A DNA stretch of 64,000 nucleotides from assembly GCF_018129385.1 (NCBI RefSeq), contig NZ_JAFCLN010000007.1, positions 186,001 through 250,000 on the forward strand. Direction: 5' to 3'. The translations under genes were made by a program, and so were the position numbers. Origin of the DNA: Bradyrhizobium lablabi. GTDB lineage: Bacteria > Pseudomonadota > Alphaproteobacteria > Rhizobiales > Xanthobacteraceae. Each line of letters opens with the position of its first letter. Position 1 is the stretch's first letter. Below the pieces are notes generated by a model. That model had not been told where the DNA came from. It did no database searches and saw nothing but the letters and a program-made list of their open reading frames with translations. Below, one piece after another: positions 34,183-43,528 of this stretch.

Positions 34183-34226
34183 TTGGTTCTGAAAAGGACC
34201 AACGTCTTCACGCTGGATGGTACCAA
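34183..34226. promoter_or_regulatory. Candidate MocR operator upstream of the aldehyde dehydrogenase
   Basis: TTGGTTCTGAAAAGGACCAA (34183-34202) differs from the copy at 30462 by one base. ACCAACG occurs at 34198 and again at 34222, 24 bases apart, and the second lies in the palindrome TGGTACCA (34218-34225). It is 178-221 bases upstream of the ALDH start. The rest of 34006-34331 holds no gene. Confidence 0.62.
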
Positions 34227-34331
34227 CGTGCAGATTTTCAGACCTGGCGATGATCAGGTTAGTGGCGTTTGTTTGGCCGCAGAGAGCTCACAAACGAGCC
34301 GCGCGAGATCGCTGATCGCGTCCGTTCGCGC

Positions 34332-36401
34332 CTACGAAGCCGCTTTCAGCCACACAGCGGTATCGTGGAACGCCGAGCCGCCATTCGGCGGGACAGGGTC
34401 GCCACCGATCAGCCTGTTGATGCAGGTCTTTTCCTCGAACGCGTCGGCCGGCCAGATGCCCTCCACGACCAGCGTGTCGGGCTGCTGCCCGCTGTCGAAC
34501 TCGGCTTCAAGCACGACGGATCCGCGATCGTTACCGATCCGGACGCGCGCGCTTTCGCTGACGCCGTAGCTTGCGGCCGCGGCGGGATGGATTCGTACAC
34601 GCGGACGCCGTTCCTTCTGAAGCGCCGTCGGCGTCTCGGTGAAGGTGCTGTTAAGGAAGTTACGCGCCGGTGGACAGACGAGCTTGAACGGCACGGCCTC
34701 TGTCGCGCGTTCGAAGTCCTTGCTGTGATCGACCATCTCAGGCATGCGCGCATGCTGCGGACCGATGCTCTTCCAGTCGGCTTTGAAGTGGAAGCGGCCG
34801 TCGGGCTGTGGAAAGCCGTCAAGGAAGTGGGCCTTCTCGAACGAGACTGCACGATCGATCCAGCCCAGTTGGCTGGTCTCTTCGATCCCCGGCAGCCCGG
34901 CGCGGCGCAAGCCGTCGTCGAGCAGTTCGTTCGGCGTCATGTCGAAACCCGGATGCTGCGCGCCGAGACGCCCGGCGAGCGCGCACACCACGTCATGATT
35001 AGACCGGGCTTCGCCAAGCGGCTCAATCAGCTTCGGGCCGTAGGTCAGCATGGTGTGGCCGAGTCCGAAATACATGTCGTCGTGTTCGACGAAGGTGGTA
35101 GCTGGCAGCACGATGTCGGCATAGCGGGCTGTGGGCGTCAGGAATTGTTCGTGCACGACGAGAAAAAGGTCCTCGCGCGAAAGGCCGCGCGCGACCTTCG
35201 CACTGTCGGGCGCAACAATCGCAGAGTTCGCGTTCTGCATCAGCATCGCGGTGACAGGCGGGCCACCGCGCAGCGCCTCAGTGTCACCGGTCAGAACTGC
35301 CCCGATGCGCGACTGATCGAGGATGCGCACCTTCGGATCGATCGCGTCGAGACCATGCAGGATCTTCGTATCGATACCCCAGTAGCCCATATCGTAGGCA
35401 AGGAAGAACGCGCCGCCCCCCTTGTATTGCCATGCACCGGTGATCGCCGGAAGGCATGAAACGGCATGCATCGCAGCCGAACCGTTGCGCGTGCGAGTAA
35501 ATCCGAAGCCGGCACGGATAAAGCTTTTCTGCACGCGGCCGTAGAGACGCGCAAAGTCGATGATCTCTTGCTCGGCGAGGCCGGTGATCGCGGCGGCCCA
35601 TGCCGGCGTGCGCGTCATGATGTGCCGCTCGGTCGCCGCGTCGAAATCGGTATAGCGCGCCAGATATTCACGATCTGCAAAACCTTCGCTTAGCAGCACA
35701 TTCATCATTGCGAGCGCCAGGGCGCCGTCCGTGCCGGGCTTGAGGATGAGCGCGATGTCCGCCGCCTCGACGGTCGGCGTGCGGTATACGTCGACCACCG
35801 CGAATTTCGCGCCGCGCTGCTTTCGCGCGCGGGATACGTGCGTCATCACATTGACTTGTGTCGAGACGGGGTTACCGCCCCACGAGATGATGAGATCGGA
35901 TTCGTCCATCTCGCGCGGATCGACACCGGCTAGCTTGCCGATTCCGGCCTTCCAGCCAGACTCCGCCGGCGTCACGCAAATGGTGGTCTGCTGGCGGCTG
36001 TAGCGCATGACGTTGCGCAGCCGGTCGAGGCCCCACCGCTGCACGATCCCCATGTTGCCGCCCGAGTGATAGGGCCAGACGGCTTCCGTGCCGTCGCGTT
36101 GCGCCGCTTCCTTGAAGCGTCCAGCGATCTCGTCGAGCGCCTCGTCCCACGAGATCGGCGCAAACGATCCCTCGCCCTTGCCGCCGGTGCGGCGCAGCGG
36201 TTGCGTCAGACGATCCGGGTGATGCACGCGCTCGGCGTAGCGCGCGACTTTCGCGCAGACCACGCCGGCCGTGTATGAATTCTCGGCGGAGCCCGAGATG
36301 CGGCCGATGCGATTGTCCGGCAGCACCATAACTTCCAGCGAGCAGGCGCTCGGGCAATCGTGTGGGCAGGCGGACTTGCGGGATTCGGGTCGGACAAGCA
36401 T
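34332..36401 (-). CDS. Second cytosolic molybdopterin oxidoreductase
   Basis: 689 aa; ATG 36401 with GGAGGAAA upstream. Four cysteines for a [4Fe-4S] cluster are at 12, 16, 20 and 49. The MGD core has Cys in TTICVTPAESG at the expected Mo-ligand place, the VVDVYRTPTVEAADIALILKPGTD segment, and a C-terminal dinucleotide-binding domain starting near KLVCPPARNFLNSTF. No Tat signal, so cytoplasmic. It is clearly a paralogue of, but distant from, the enzyme at 20560-22746. It is 60 bases downstream of an XRE-cupin regulator on the same strand. The substrate is unknown. Confidence 0.9.
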   Translation of the reverse strand: MLVRPESRKSACPHDCPSACSLEVMVLPDNRIGRISGSAENSYTAGVVCAKVARYAERVHHPDRLTQPLRRTGGKGEGSFAPISWDEALDEIAGRFKEAAQRDGTEAVWPYHSGGNMGIVQRWGLDRLRNVMRYSRQQTTICVTPAESGWKAGIGKLAGVDPREMDESDLIISWGGNPVSTQVNVMTHVSRARKQRGAKFAVVDVYRTPTVEAADIALILKPGTDGALALAMMNVLLSEGFADREYLARYTDFDAATERHIMTRTPAWAAAITGLAEQEIIDFARLYGRVQKSFIRAGFGFTRTRNGSAAMHAVSCLPAITGAWQYKGGGAFFLAYDMGYWGIDTKILHGLDAIDPKVRILDQSRIGAVLTGDTEALRGGPPVTAMLMQNANSAIVAPDSAKVARGLSREDLFLVVHEQFLTPTARYADIVLPATTFVEHDDMYFGLGHTMLTYGPKLIEPLGEARSNHDVVCALAGRLGAQHPGFDMTPNELLDDGLRRAGLPGIEETSQLGWIDRAVSFEKAHFLDGFPQPDGRFHFKADWKSIGPQHARMPEMVDHSKDFERATEAVPFKLVCPPARNFLNSTFTETPTALQKERRPRVRIHPAAAASYGVSESARVRIGNDRGSVVLEAEFDSGQQPDTLVVEGIWPADAFEEKTCINRLIGGDPVPPNGGSAFHDTAVWLKAAS

Positions 36402-36461
36402 GGCTGGATTTCCTCCGCGATTTAACCAGCAATCACCGTGCCAGGCGCATCGCCGCTGCGA

Positions 36462-37043
36462 TCAGGCGCGGGTGATGACCACCAGCACGCTCGCTTCCGG
36501 CGAAGTCCGGCGCACCTGGTGCTGCAGGTGACCGGGGAATTGAACCGAGTCGGACGCATCGAGCGCCAGCGTGCGATCGGCGAAGCGGATCTCGACGCTG
36601 CCCGAAAGAACAAACAGCAATTCCTCGCCGCCATGTTCGGCCCGCATGTCGTCGAGAAACTCTTCCGGCGGAAAGAAGACAAAGCCCTCAAGACCTTCGC
36701 GGCCCTGGCCGGTCGTGAGCGCCTCGGTGCGGTAGCCGGAACCATCCTCGCCAACGGGGCCCTTGCGCAGCGCGCCGCGCGAGACATGGATCAGGCTTTC
36801 GTCCACACTGTCGCCGAACAGATGCGACACCGGCACTGAAAGCGCGCCCGCAAGCTTCAGCAGCGTCGCGATCGACGGAACTTTCAATCCGCGCTCGACC
36901 TTCGACAGATAGCCCTTGTCCAATCCGACGGTGGTCGCGAGCTCGGCGAGGGTCAGGCCACGCGCGATGCGGGCAGCCTTAACTTGCAGCGCCATCGCGG
37001 CGCTTGCCCCCGGCCGCCGCAAGGTCTCCAGTTCTTTCAGCAT
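36462..37043 (-). CDS. XRE-cupin transcriptional regulator, copy 1
   Basis: 193 aa from ATG 37043. Residues about 18-75 are an XRE helix-turn-helix (VKAARIARGLTLAELATTVGLDKGYLSKVERGLKVPSIATLLKLA). Residues about 115-190 are a cupin sensor domain (EHGGEELLFVLSGSVEIRF...HLQHQVRR). Such regulators usually repress neighbouring catabolic or detoxification genes and release DNA on binding a small molecule. It is divergent from the importer operon at 37324, and TTGCCCWAAAGGCAA elements occur twice in the shared promoter. Confidence 0.9.
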   Translation of the reverse strand: MLKELETLRRPGASAAMALQVKAARIARGLTLAELATTVGLDKGYLSKVERGLKVPSIATLLKLAGALSVPVSHLFGDSVDESLIHVSRGALRKGPVGEDGSGYRTEALTTGQGREGLEGFVFFPPEEFLDDMRAEHGGEELLFVLSGSVEIRFADRTLALDASDSVQFPGHLQHQVRRTSPEASVLVVITRA

Positions 37044-37085
37044 GCGTAGCCCCGCTCGCGATGCGAGATCGCGCCGTTGATTCGG

Positions 37086-37100
37086 TTGCCCTAAAGGCAA
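37086..37100. promoter_or_regulatory. Candidate XRE-cupin operator, site 1
   Basis: TTGCCCTAAAGGCAA, an inverted repeat (TTGCC/GGCAA, 5-base centre), 43 bases upstream of the XRE-cupin start. Site 2 at 37250-37264 differs by one base. Confidence 0.6.
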
Positions 37101-37237
37101 AATGATCGACTTGCAGTTGCACTGTCAAGCCGGCGGCGTATCTGCCGCCCACCACCAGTGGCACGGATGATGCATTCTTCCCAGCAGATTGGGCACTCCT
37201 CGCGAAAGCTTGGGGAATCTGCTCAACAAACGGCCGC

Positions 37238-37264
37238 TTGGGCAACTTGTTGCCCAAAAGGCAA
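37238..37264. promoter_or_regulatory. Candidate XRE-cupin operator, site 2 with overlapping palindrome
   Basis: A perfect palindrome TTGGGCAAC-TT-GTTGCCCAA (37238-37257) overlaps TTGCCCAAAAGGCAA (37250-37264), the near-exact repeat of site 1. It lies 60-86 bases upstream of the binding-protein gene at 37324. Confidence 0.62.
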
Positions 37265-37323
37265 TCATTGGGGTCTTGCGCGTCCGAGTGATGGCTCGGT
37301 GCGTTCGCAGCAGGAGTGATGCC

Positions 37324-38358
37324 ATGCCCGACCACGCTTTTTCTCCCGACCGCCGCCAGTTTCTCGGTCTCTCGATCGGAGGCGCACTCACCACTGTGCT
37401 TGCCGCACCGGCCTACGCTGCGTCCTTTGACTACGGCATCGCCAGCATCGATCCGATCTACACGGCGGCGTATGTGGCGCTGAAGAAGGGCTTCTTCGGC
37501 AACTCGGCGAGCATCAACTATGTCAACACGCAGAGCGGCCCGCGCGGCAAGCAGTTGCTCGCTGCCAAGCAGATCGGCTGCTCGACCTCCGGCTCGAACG
37601 ACTCGGTCGCGCTGTCGCTCGCCGGCAAGCAGTCGGTGCTGGTCTACACGTTCGACGTACGCGTTCCCTTTGCGAACATCATGATCAACAAGGAGGTCTA
37701 CGACTCCGGCATCAACTCGCTGGAGAAACTCGGCGGCCGCTCGGTCGGTATCACGGCGCCGCAATCGGCGACCTGGCTGATGGCGGTCTATATGGCGGAG
37801 CGCGCCGGCCTCAAGGACAAGGTCAACATCCGCCCGCTCGGCGACTTCGCCACCATGATGGGAGCGGTGAAGACCAAGAGCGTGGACGCCTGCATGGCCA
37901 CCTACGCGATGCTGGAAAAGGGCAAAGAGGAAGGCTGGGGCGTCCCGCTGTTCGAGATCGTCGATGCGGCGGCCTGGGAGAAAGTGTTCGGCGGCCCGGT
38001 TCCCGGCGCCACGGCCTACGTTCTCGCCGATACGATCGCGGAGCGGCCGGACGATGTTCAGGCGCTCGTCAGCGGCCTTTGCAAGGGCACCGACTTCATC
38101 TTCGCAAACTCCTCGGAAGATGTCGCGGATCTGATCCTCGCCGACTATTTGACGGGCTTCTCCAAGGCATCCGTGGTCTCCGCAATCTCCACCTTCAAGA
38201 AGGTGTGGAGCAAGGACAACATGATCATGCCCGAGACCTATGCGCGGCTCGCGAGCATCATGTCCGACCGTCAATACCCCGCGGCGGAAATGGCGACGGC
38301 GACCTACGAGAAGAACGTCGACATGAAATTCGTCCGCAAGGCCCGCGGTCTCGCCTGA
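37324..38358 (+). CDS. ABC transporter substrate-binding protein, NrtA/SsuA/TauA type, Tat signal
   Basis: 344 aa from ATG 37324 with GGAG upstream. The N-terminus has a twin-arginine signal (DRRQFLGLSIGGALTTVLAAPAYAA). The mature part follows the SsuA/ThiY-like (NMT1) fold with YVALKKGFF and a GVPLFEIVD segment. It starts an operon with the ATPase, permease and DsbA-fold protein. Ligands of this family are sulfonates, nitrate, pyrimidines or aromatic acids; here unknown. Confidence 0.88.
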   Translation: MPDHAFSPDRRQFLGLSIGGALTTVLAAPAYAASFDYGIASIDPIYTAAYVALKKGFFGNSASINYVNTQSGPRGKQLLAAKQIGCSTSGSNDSVALSLAGKQSVLVYTFDVRVPFANIMINKEVYDSGINSLEKLGGRSVGITAPQSATWLMAVYMAERAGLKDKVNIRPLGDFATMMGAVKTKSVDACMATYAMLEKGKEEGWGVPLFEIVDAAAWEKVFGGPVPGATAYVLADTIAERPDDVQALVSGLCKGTDFIFANSSEDVADLILADYLTGFSKASVVSAISTFKKVWSKDNMIMPETYARLASIMSDRQYPAAEMATATYEKNVDMKFVRKARGLA

Positions 38359-38370
38359 CGAGGACTGGCC

Positions 38371-39182
<812 letters not shown>

Positions 39183-39186
<4 letters not shown>

Positions 39187-40034
39187 CGGACGCAGTAGTG
39201 GCAGCTCCCGCACAACCCAGCCCCCGCGCCAGACTTCCGTGGCGGCGGATTGGCATCATCGCCGCGCAGCTTGCCCTGCTCGGCATAATTCTCGCGATCT
39301 GGCAGATCTGCACGGGCATCGCCTGGTTCCGCACGAATACGTTCCTCGATCCGTTCTTCATCAGCCGCCCGAGCCTGGTGATCCAGAAGCTTTATGACTG
39401 GACGGTCGGCGCGCAACGCGGCTTCCTCTGGCCACATCTCGTCTCGACGGTCGGTGCGACGCTGCTCGGACTAGTGGTCGCAGTCATCACCGGCTTCTTT
39501 GCCGGCCTCGGGCTCAGTCAAAACCGCGCACTCGCAGCAGTATTCAACCCATTCATCGTCGCACTCAACTCGCTGCCGCGCATCGCGATGGTGCCGCTCA
39601 TCACGATGATCTTCGGACTGGGCCTTGTTTCGAAGGTCGTGACCGCGTGGTTCATCGTGTTCTTCCTGATATTCTTCAATGCCTTCAAGGGCGGCGTGAA
39701 CATCGAGCAGCACCTGATCAATTTCTGCCGTACGCTCGGCGGCTCCAACCGGCAGATCATGTTCACGGTGCGTATTCCCAACTCGCTCGCATGGACCTTC
39801 GCGGCGCTGCCGAATGCCGTCTCGTTCTCGCTGATCGGCGTGGTGATCTCCGAGTTCGTTGGTTCGACGACCGGCATGGGCTATCTGATCGTCACCTCGC
39901 TTGGGACAATGAATGCGACCGACATGTTCGCCACCATCACGGTGCTGGGCGTGATCGGTCTCGTTCTGGTGAGCGTCATTGGCGTGGTGGAGCGCCGGCT
40001 ACTGCACTGGTCGCCGGAATTCCGCAGGACCTGA
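39183..40034 (+). CDS. ABC transporter permease, SsuC/TauC type
   Basis: 283 aa with six predicted spans. The family loop NFCRTLGGSNRQIMFTVRIPNSLAWTFAALPNA and the GSTTGMGYLI segment are typical of SsuC/TauC. Starts inside the ATPase stop. Followed 23 bases later by the DsbA-fold gene. Confidence 0.92.
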
Positions 40035-40057
40035 TCACGTGGAGTGAGAGACTGGCG

Positions 40058-40672
40058 ATGGCCAACGACAGGATCGTTTACTACTTCTGGACCATCTCGG
40101 ACTGGGCCTATTTCGGGCAAGAGCGGCTCGAGGCGCTGGCGCGGAAGTACAACGTGGCGATCGATTATCGCCCGGTCGACTTGCCGAAAGTCTATGCACG
40201 GACAGGCGGCATCCTGCTCGGCCAACGTTCGAAGCAGCGGCAGGACTATCGTATCGCCGAGCTCAAGCGCTGGAGGAAGCGCCTCAGTATTCCGCTCAAC
40301 ATCGAGCCAAAATATTTTCCCGTGAACCAGGATGCTTCGTCACGCCTCATCGTCGCGGCCAAGCTTGCTGGACTGCCACTCGGAAATCTCACCTTCACGA
40401 TCATGCGCGGCATGTGGGCCGACGAGGTCGACATCTCGGACGAAGCGACATTGCGCAAGATCGCGGCGCCGCACGTACCTGATGTCGACGCGCTGCTCGC
40501 AGCTTCGAAGACGCCGGAAGTGCAGGCTGAATATGATCGCTACACCGATCAGGCACCGGCCGACGGTGTATTCGGCTCACCGTTCTATCTCTATGGCGGC
40601 GACATCCTGTGGGGACAGGACCGGCTCGAGTTCCTCGAGGAGCTTCTGGCCGAGAAGCAGGGCAAGGGATAG
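40058..40672 (+). CDS. DsbA-fold oxidoreductase / 2-hydroxychromene-2-carboxylate isomerase family
   Basis: 204 aa from ATG 40058. The thioredoxin-like N-terminus YYFWTISDWAYFGQERLEALARKY lacks a CxxC pair and has the Ser/Trp pattern of the 2-hydroxychromene-2-carboxylate isomerase (kappa GST-like) group. The C-terminal GVFGSPFYLYGGDILWGQDRLEFL motif is diagnostic. Relatives isomerise aromatic ring-cleavage intermediates with glutathione. It is the last gene of the importer operon and ends 8 bases before the convergent XRE-cupin gene. This suggests an aromatic or ring-derived substrate. Confidence 0.9.
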   Translation: MANDRIVYYFWTISDWAYFGQERLEALARKYNVAIDYRPVDLPKVYARTGGILLGQRSKQRQDYRIAELKRWRKRLSIPLNIEPKYFPVNQDASSRLIVAAKLAGLPLGNLTFTIMRGMWADEVDISDEATLRKIAAPHVPDVDALLAASKTPEVQAEYDRYTDQAPADGVFGSPFYLYGGDILWGQDRLEFLEELLAEKQGKG

Positions 40673-40680
40673 CGATGCGG

Positions 40681-41244
40681 TCAGCGCTCGGAGGCTGGAA
40701 GCGCTACGACGAGCAATACCTCCGCGCGGTGCCGGCCGAGACTGCGCACCTCGTGCGGCGTCTCGCCGGAGAAATACAGGCAGTCTCCCTTCGCGAGCCG
40801 CAGGTCCTCGCCGTCGAGCTTGATCGAGATCGCGCCGCTGACTACGAACAGCATCTCCTCGCCGGCATGCGATACCCGTGGCGCGGATTTGAGCGGCGGC
40901 TTGATGAGGAACGGTTCCATCATCTTGCGTGCGCGACTCGCCGCCAGCGCCAGCAAATGGAACCCGTCCTCTTCAACGCCAGCTGCGCGCTCATTCTGCC
41001 GGAACAGCGTGTAGCGCGCGGCCGGGGCGGCGTGTGGATCGAACAGATGGGTCACGCTCACGTCGAGCGCCTTGGCAATCCGCAGCAGCGCCGCGACGGA
41101 CGGTGTTTTCAGCCCGCGCTCGACCAGCGAGATATAGCCACGCGTCAACTCGCTCCGGCCTGCAAGCTGGTCGAGCGTCAGCCCCTTGGCGGTGCGCAGT
41201 TGGCGCAGATTGAAGCCGACCGCTCCCTTGCTCACATCAAGCAC
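40681..41244 (-). CDS. XRE-cupin transcriptional regulator, copy 2
   Basis: 187 aa; GTG start at 41244 after GGGAGGA. XRE domain at about 8-65 (LRQLRTAKGLTLDQLAGRSELTRGYISLVERGLKTPSVAALLRIA) and a cupin at about 115-180 (GEEMLFVVSGAISIKL...SGETPHEVRS). It is a paralogue of the regulator at 36462-37043. It is divergent from the MHS permease operon at 41661 and probably controls that operon and itself. Confidence 0.9.
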   Translation of the reverse strand: MLDVSKGAVGFNLRQLRTAKGLTLDQLAGRSELTRGYISLVERGLKTPSVAALLRIAKALDVSVTHLFDPHAAPAARYTLFRQNERAAGVEEDGFHLLALAASRARKMMEPFLIKPPLKSAPRVSHAGEEMLFVVSGAISIKLDGEDLRLAKGDCLYFSGETPHEVRSLGRHRAEVLLVVALPASER

Positions 41245-41660
41245 ATGCGTCCTCCCTCACCTCGCCCCGTGGTGGCGCGAAACGCAGGCGCGCGCAACCG
41301 CGAATTCGATCTGGCCGGAACATTCTGGCGCCACGGCAGCGGCGCAGTGTGTATTCTATAAGTAAATACCATGCATCTATTTCCGGCGGTACGCGCTAAC
41401 AAAAAATGCAAATCGGGTTTTCTACGCGGCATTCTGACATCAGTATAGGCATATCTACTGCCTGCCGCTTTCCGCGCCGATGCCTGCACCTCACTTGAGC
41501 TTGATTGCTCTCAGTAAACATGGTCGGCTTACGGTCGACCTTCAGGAGCGTGGAAACCACGTCGTCGTACGTCGGTTTCGAGCCGGCACCACCGCGAAGG
41601 CAATCGGACAACGCCCGGAGGGGCGGCGTTCGCCGCGTCAATTTTCTCGGAGGAGCAAAC
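41245..41660. other. Divergent promoter region between XRE-cupin 2 and the MHS permease
   Basis: 416 bases without a gene. A dyad GTATT (41351-41355) and AATAC (41365-41369), 9 bases apart, overlaps the AT-rich CTATAAG stretch and is a candidate operator. No copy of the TTGCCCWAAAGGCAA element of the first XRE-cupin regulator was seen. Confidence 0.4.
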
Positions 41661-42986
41661 ATGACAATTGCTGAAGGAGTCGCCGGTCCCTTACCGATCG
41701 TGAACGTTACGGCGGATTCGTCAAGCCTGCGCCGTATCGTGTGGTCAAGCGTTATTGGCACTGCGGTCGAATGGTACGACTTCCTGATCTACGGCGCCGC
41801 GACCGCGCTCGTGTTCAACAAGATCTTCTTCGCGTCAGGAAACTCCACGGCCGCGACCATCGCAGCATTCGGCACATACGGCGTCGGCTTCTTCGCCCGG
41901 CCGCTCGGTGCGGCGATCTTCGGCCACTTCGGAGACCGTGTCGGCCGCAAGGCGATGCTGGCGATCACCATCATGGTGATGGGGCTCGGGACATTCCTGA
42001 TCGGCCTCCTGCCGACATACGAGCAGATTGGCGTTGCCGCTCCAGTGCTGCTTGTCGTGCTACGGTTCCTGCAAGGCATCGGTCTCGGTGGCGAATGGGG
42101 CGGCGCCGTCCTAATGGTCGTGGAGAACGCCCCGGTCGAGAAGCGCGGCATGTTCGGCAGCATGGTCCAGGTCGGCAATCCGATCGGCAACCTCGCAGCG
42201 ATCGGCATGTTCGCCCTGGTATCGCAGCTCGGCGATGCGAGCTTCATCACCTGGGGGTGGCGCATCCCGTTCCTGATCTCGATCCTGCTGGTTGGCGTCG
42301 GGCTCTACATCCGGATGCGCATGGAGGAGACGCCGGCATTCCGCGAAGTCAAGGCGGCAAATCAGGTTGCGAAGCTCCCGGTCGCCGAGGTGTTCAAGTA
42401 TCACCGCAAGCCCTTCTTCATTGCGGTCGGCCTCAAGATCTCGGAGATCGCCTACGCGAGCATCGGCGGCGTGTTCGTGATGTCGTATGCGACGCAACAG
42501 CTTGGCCTCTCGCGCAGCCTCGTCCTGAACGGTGCTTTCATTGCGTCCTGCGTCGCGCTGTTCGCCATCCCGCTGTTCGGCTGGCTATCGGACAAGGTCG
42601 GGCGCAAGACCATGTGCTACGCAAGCTGCCTGTTCTCGATCGCATTCGCGTTCCCGCTGTTCTGGCTGCTCGACACCAAGAATCCGGCGATCGTCATCCT
42701 CGCCATCGTGGCGGCGATCACGTTCGGCCAGATGGTAATGTTCGGCATCGGCGCCCCCTGGTACTCGGAGTTGTTCTCCGCGCGCCTGCGCTACAGCGGT
42801 GCCTCACTGGGATTCCAGGTCGGCGCCGCACTGAGCGGCGGTCTAACGCCCTTGATCGCCGCCTCGCTGATGGCGTGGGCCGGCGGCCTTACCTGGCCGG
42901 TGTCGGTCTATCTCATCGTCTGCGCACTCATCACGGCGACTGCCGCCTTCGCGGCGCCAGAAACCGCCAATAAGGAGATATCGTGA
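41661..42986 (+). CDS. MFS transporter, metabolite:H+ symporter (MHS) type
   Basis: 441 aa from ATG 41661 with a strong GGAGGAG site; longer frames upstream are not needed. Twelve predicted spans. MHS hallmarks: GTAVEWYDFLIYG near span 1, FGHFGDRVGRKAML in the 2-3 loop, RFLQGIGLGGEWGGAVLM in span 4. Relatives import proline/betaine, ketoglutarate, citrate, shikimate and aromatic acids. First gene of an operon with MOSC and VanB-type reductase genes. Confidence 0.92.
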   Translation: MTIAEGVAGPLPIVNVTADSSSLRRIVWSSVIGTAVEWYDFLIYGAATALVFNKIFFASGNSTAATIAAFGTYGVGFFARPLGAAIFGHFGDRVGRKAMLAITIMVMGLGTFLIGLLPTYEQIGVAAPVLLVVLRFLQGIGLGGEWGGAVLMVVENAPVEKRGMFGSMVQVGNPIGNLAAIGMFALVSQLGDASFITWGWRIPFLISILLVGVGLYIRMRMEETPAFREVKAANQVAKLPVAEVFKYHRKPFFIAVGLKISEIAYASIGGVFVMSYATQQLGLSRSLVLNGAFIASCVALFAIPLFGWLSDKVGRKTMCYASCLFSIAFAFPLFWLLDTKNPAIVILAIVAAITFGQMVMFGIGAPWYSELFSARLRYSGASLGFQVGAALSGGLTPLIAASLMAWAGGLTWPVSVYLIVCALITATAAFAAPETANKEIS

Positions 42987-43012
42987 TGCGCGGACGCGGT
43001 GGGAACTGAACC

Positions 43013-43528
43013 ATGCTCGACACTGCAACAGTCGACCGGGCGTCGACCTTCGCTCCTACGTGGAGCGGCGTGATCCGCCATCTACACATTACGCCGCGTG
43101 CTTTCCTGCCCATGCGCTCGATGCCGGAGCTCAACCTGGTTGCAGGCAAGGGCATCGAAGGCGACCGTTACATGATCGGCCGCGAGGAAGGCTACTATTC
43201 CAGCAAGCCGGAAGAAGGCCGGCAAGTCACGCTGTTCGAGATCGAGACACTGATCGCGCTCAAACGTGACGCCGGCATCGACCTCGGACCGGAGGAGCAT
43301 CGGCGCAACGTCACGACCGAAGGCGCGCCCCTCACTCATCTCGTCGGCAAGCAGTTCTGGCTCGGCCAGGTGCTGCTGGAGGCGACGCGTCTCTCCATTC
43401 CGTGCCGCCATATCGAAGAGGTGACCGGCAAGTCGATCTTCGATCCGCTGATCAATCGCTCCGGGCTCAACTGCAAGATCCTGAAAGGCGGGACGATCCG
43501 CGTCGGCGACGCGGTGCGGAACGCCTGA
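43013..43528 (+). CDS. MOSC domain protein
   Basis: 171 aa, a stand-alone MOSC domain: MPELNLVAGKGIEGDRY near the N-terminus, GEHRRNVTTEG-type EEHRRNVTTEGAPL in the middle, and the sulfur-carrier cysteine in SIPCRHIEEVTGK. MOSC proteins carry sulfur or act as molybdopterin-dependent N-hydroxylated-compound reductases with a redox partner (YiiM/YcbX type). It overlaps the downstream VanB-type reductase (TGATG), which could be its electron donor. It is a third Mo-linked gene in module 2. Confidence 0.88.
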   Translation: MLDTATVDRASTFAPTWSGVIRHLHITPRAFLPMRSMPELNLVAGKGIEGDRYMIGREEGYYSSKPEEGRQVTLFEIETLIALKRDAGIDLGPEEHRRNVTTEGAPLTHLVGKQFWLGQVLLEATRLSIPCRHIEEVTGKSIFDPLINRSGLNCKILKGGTIRVGDAVRNA

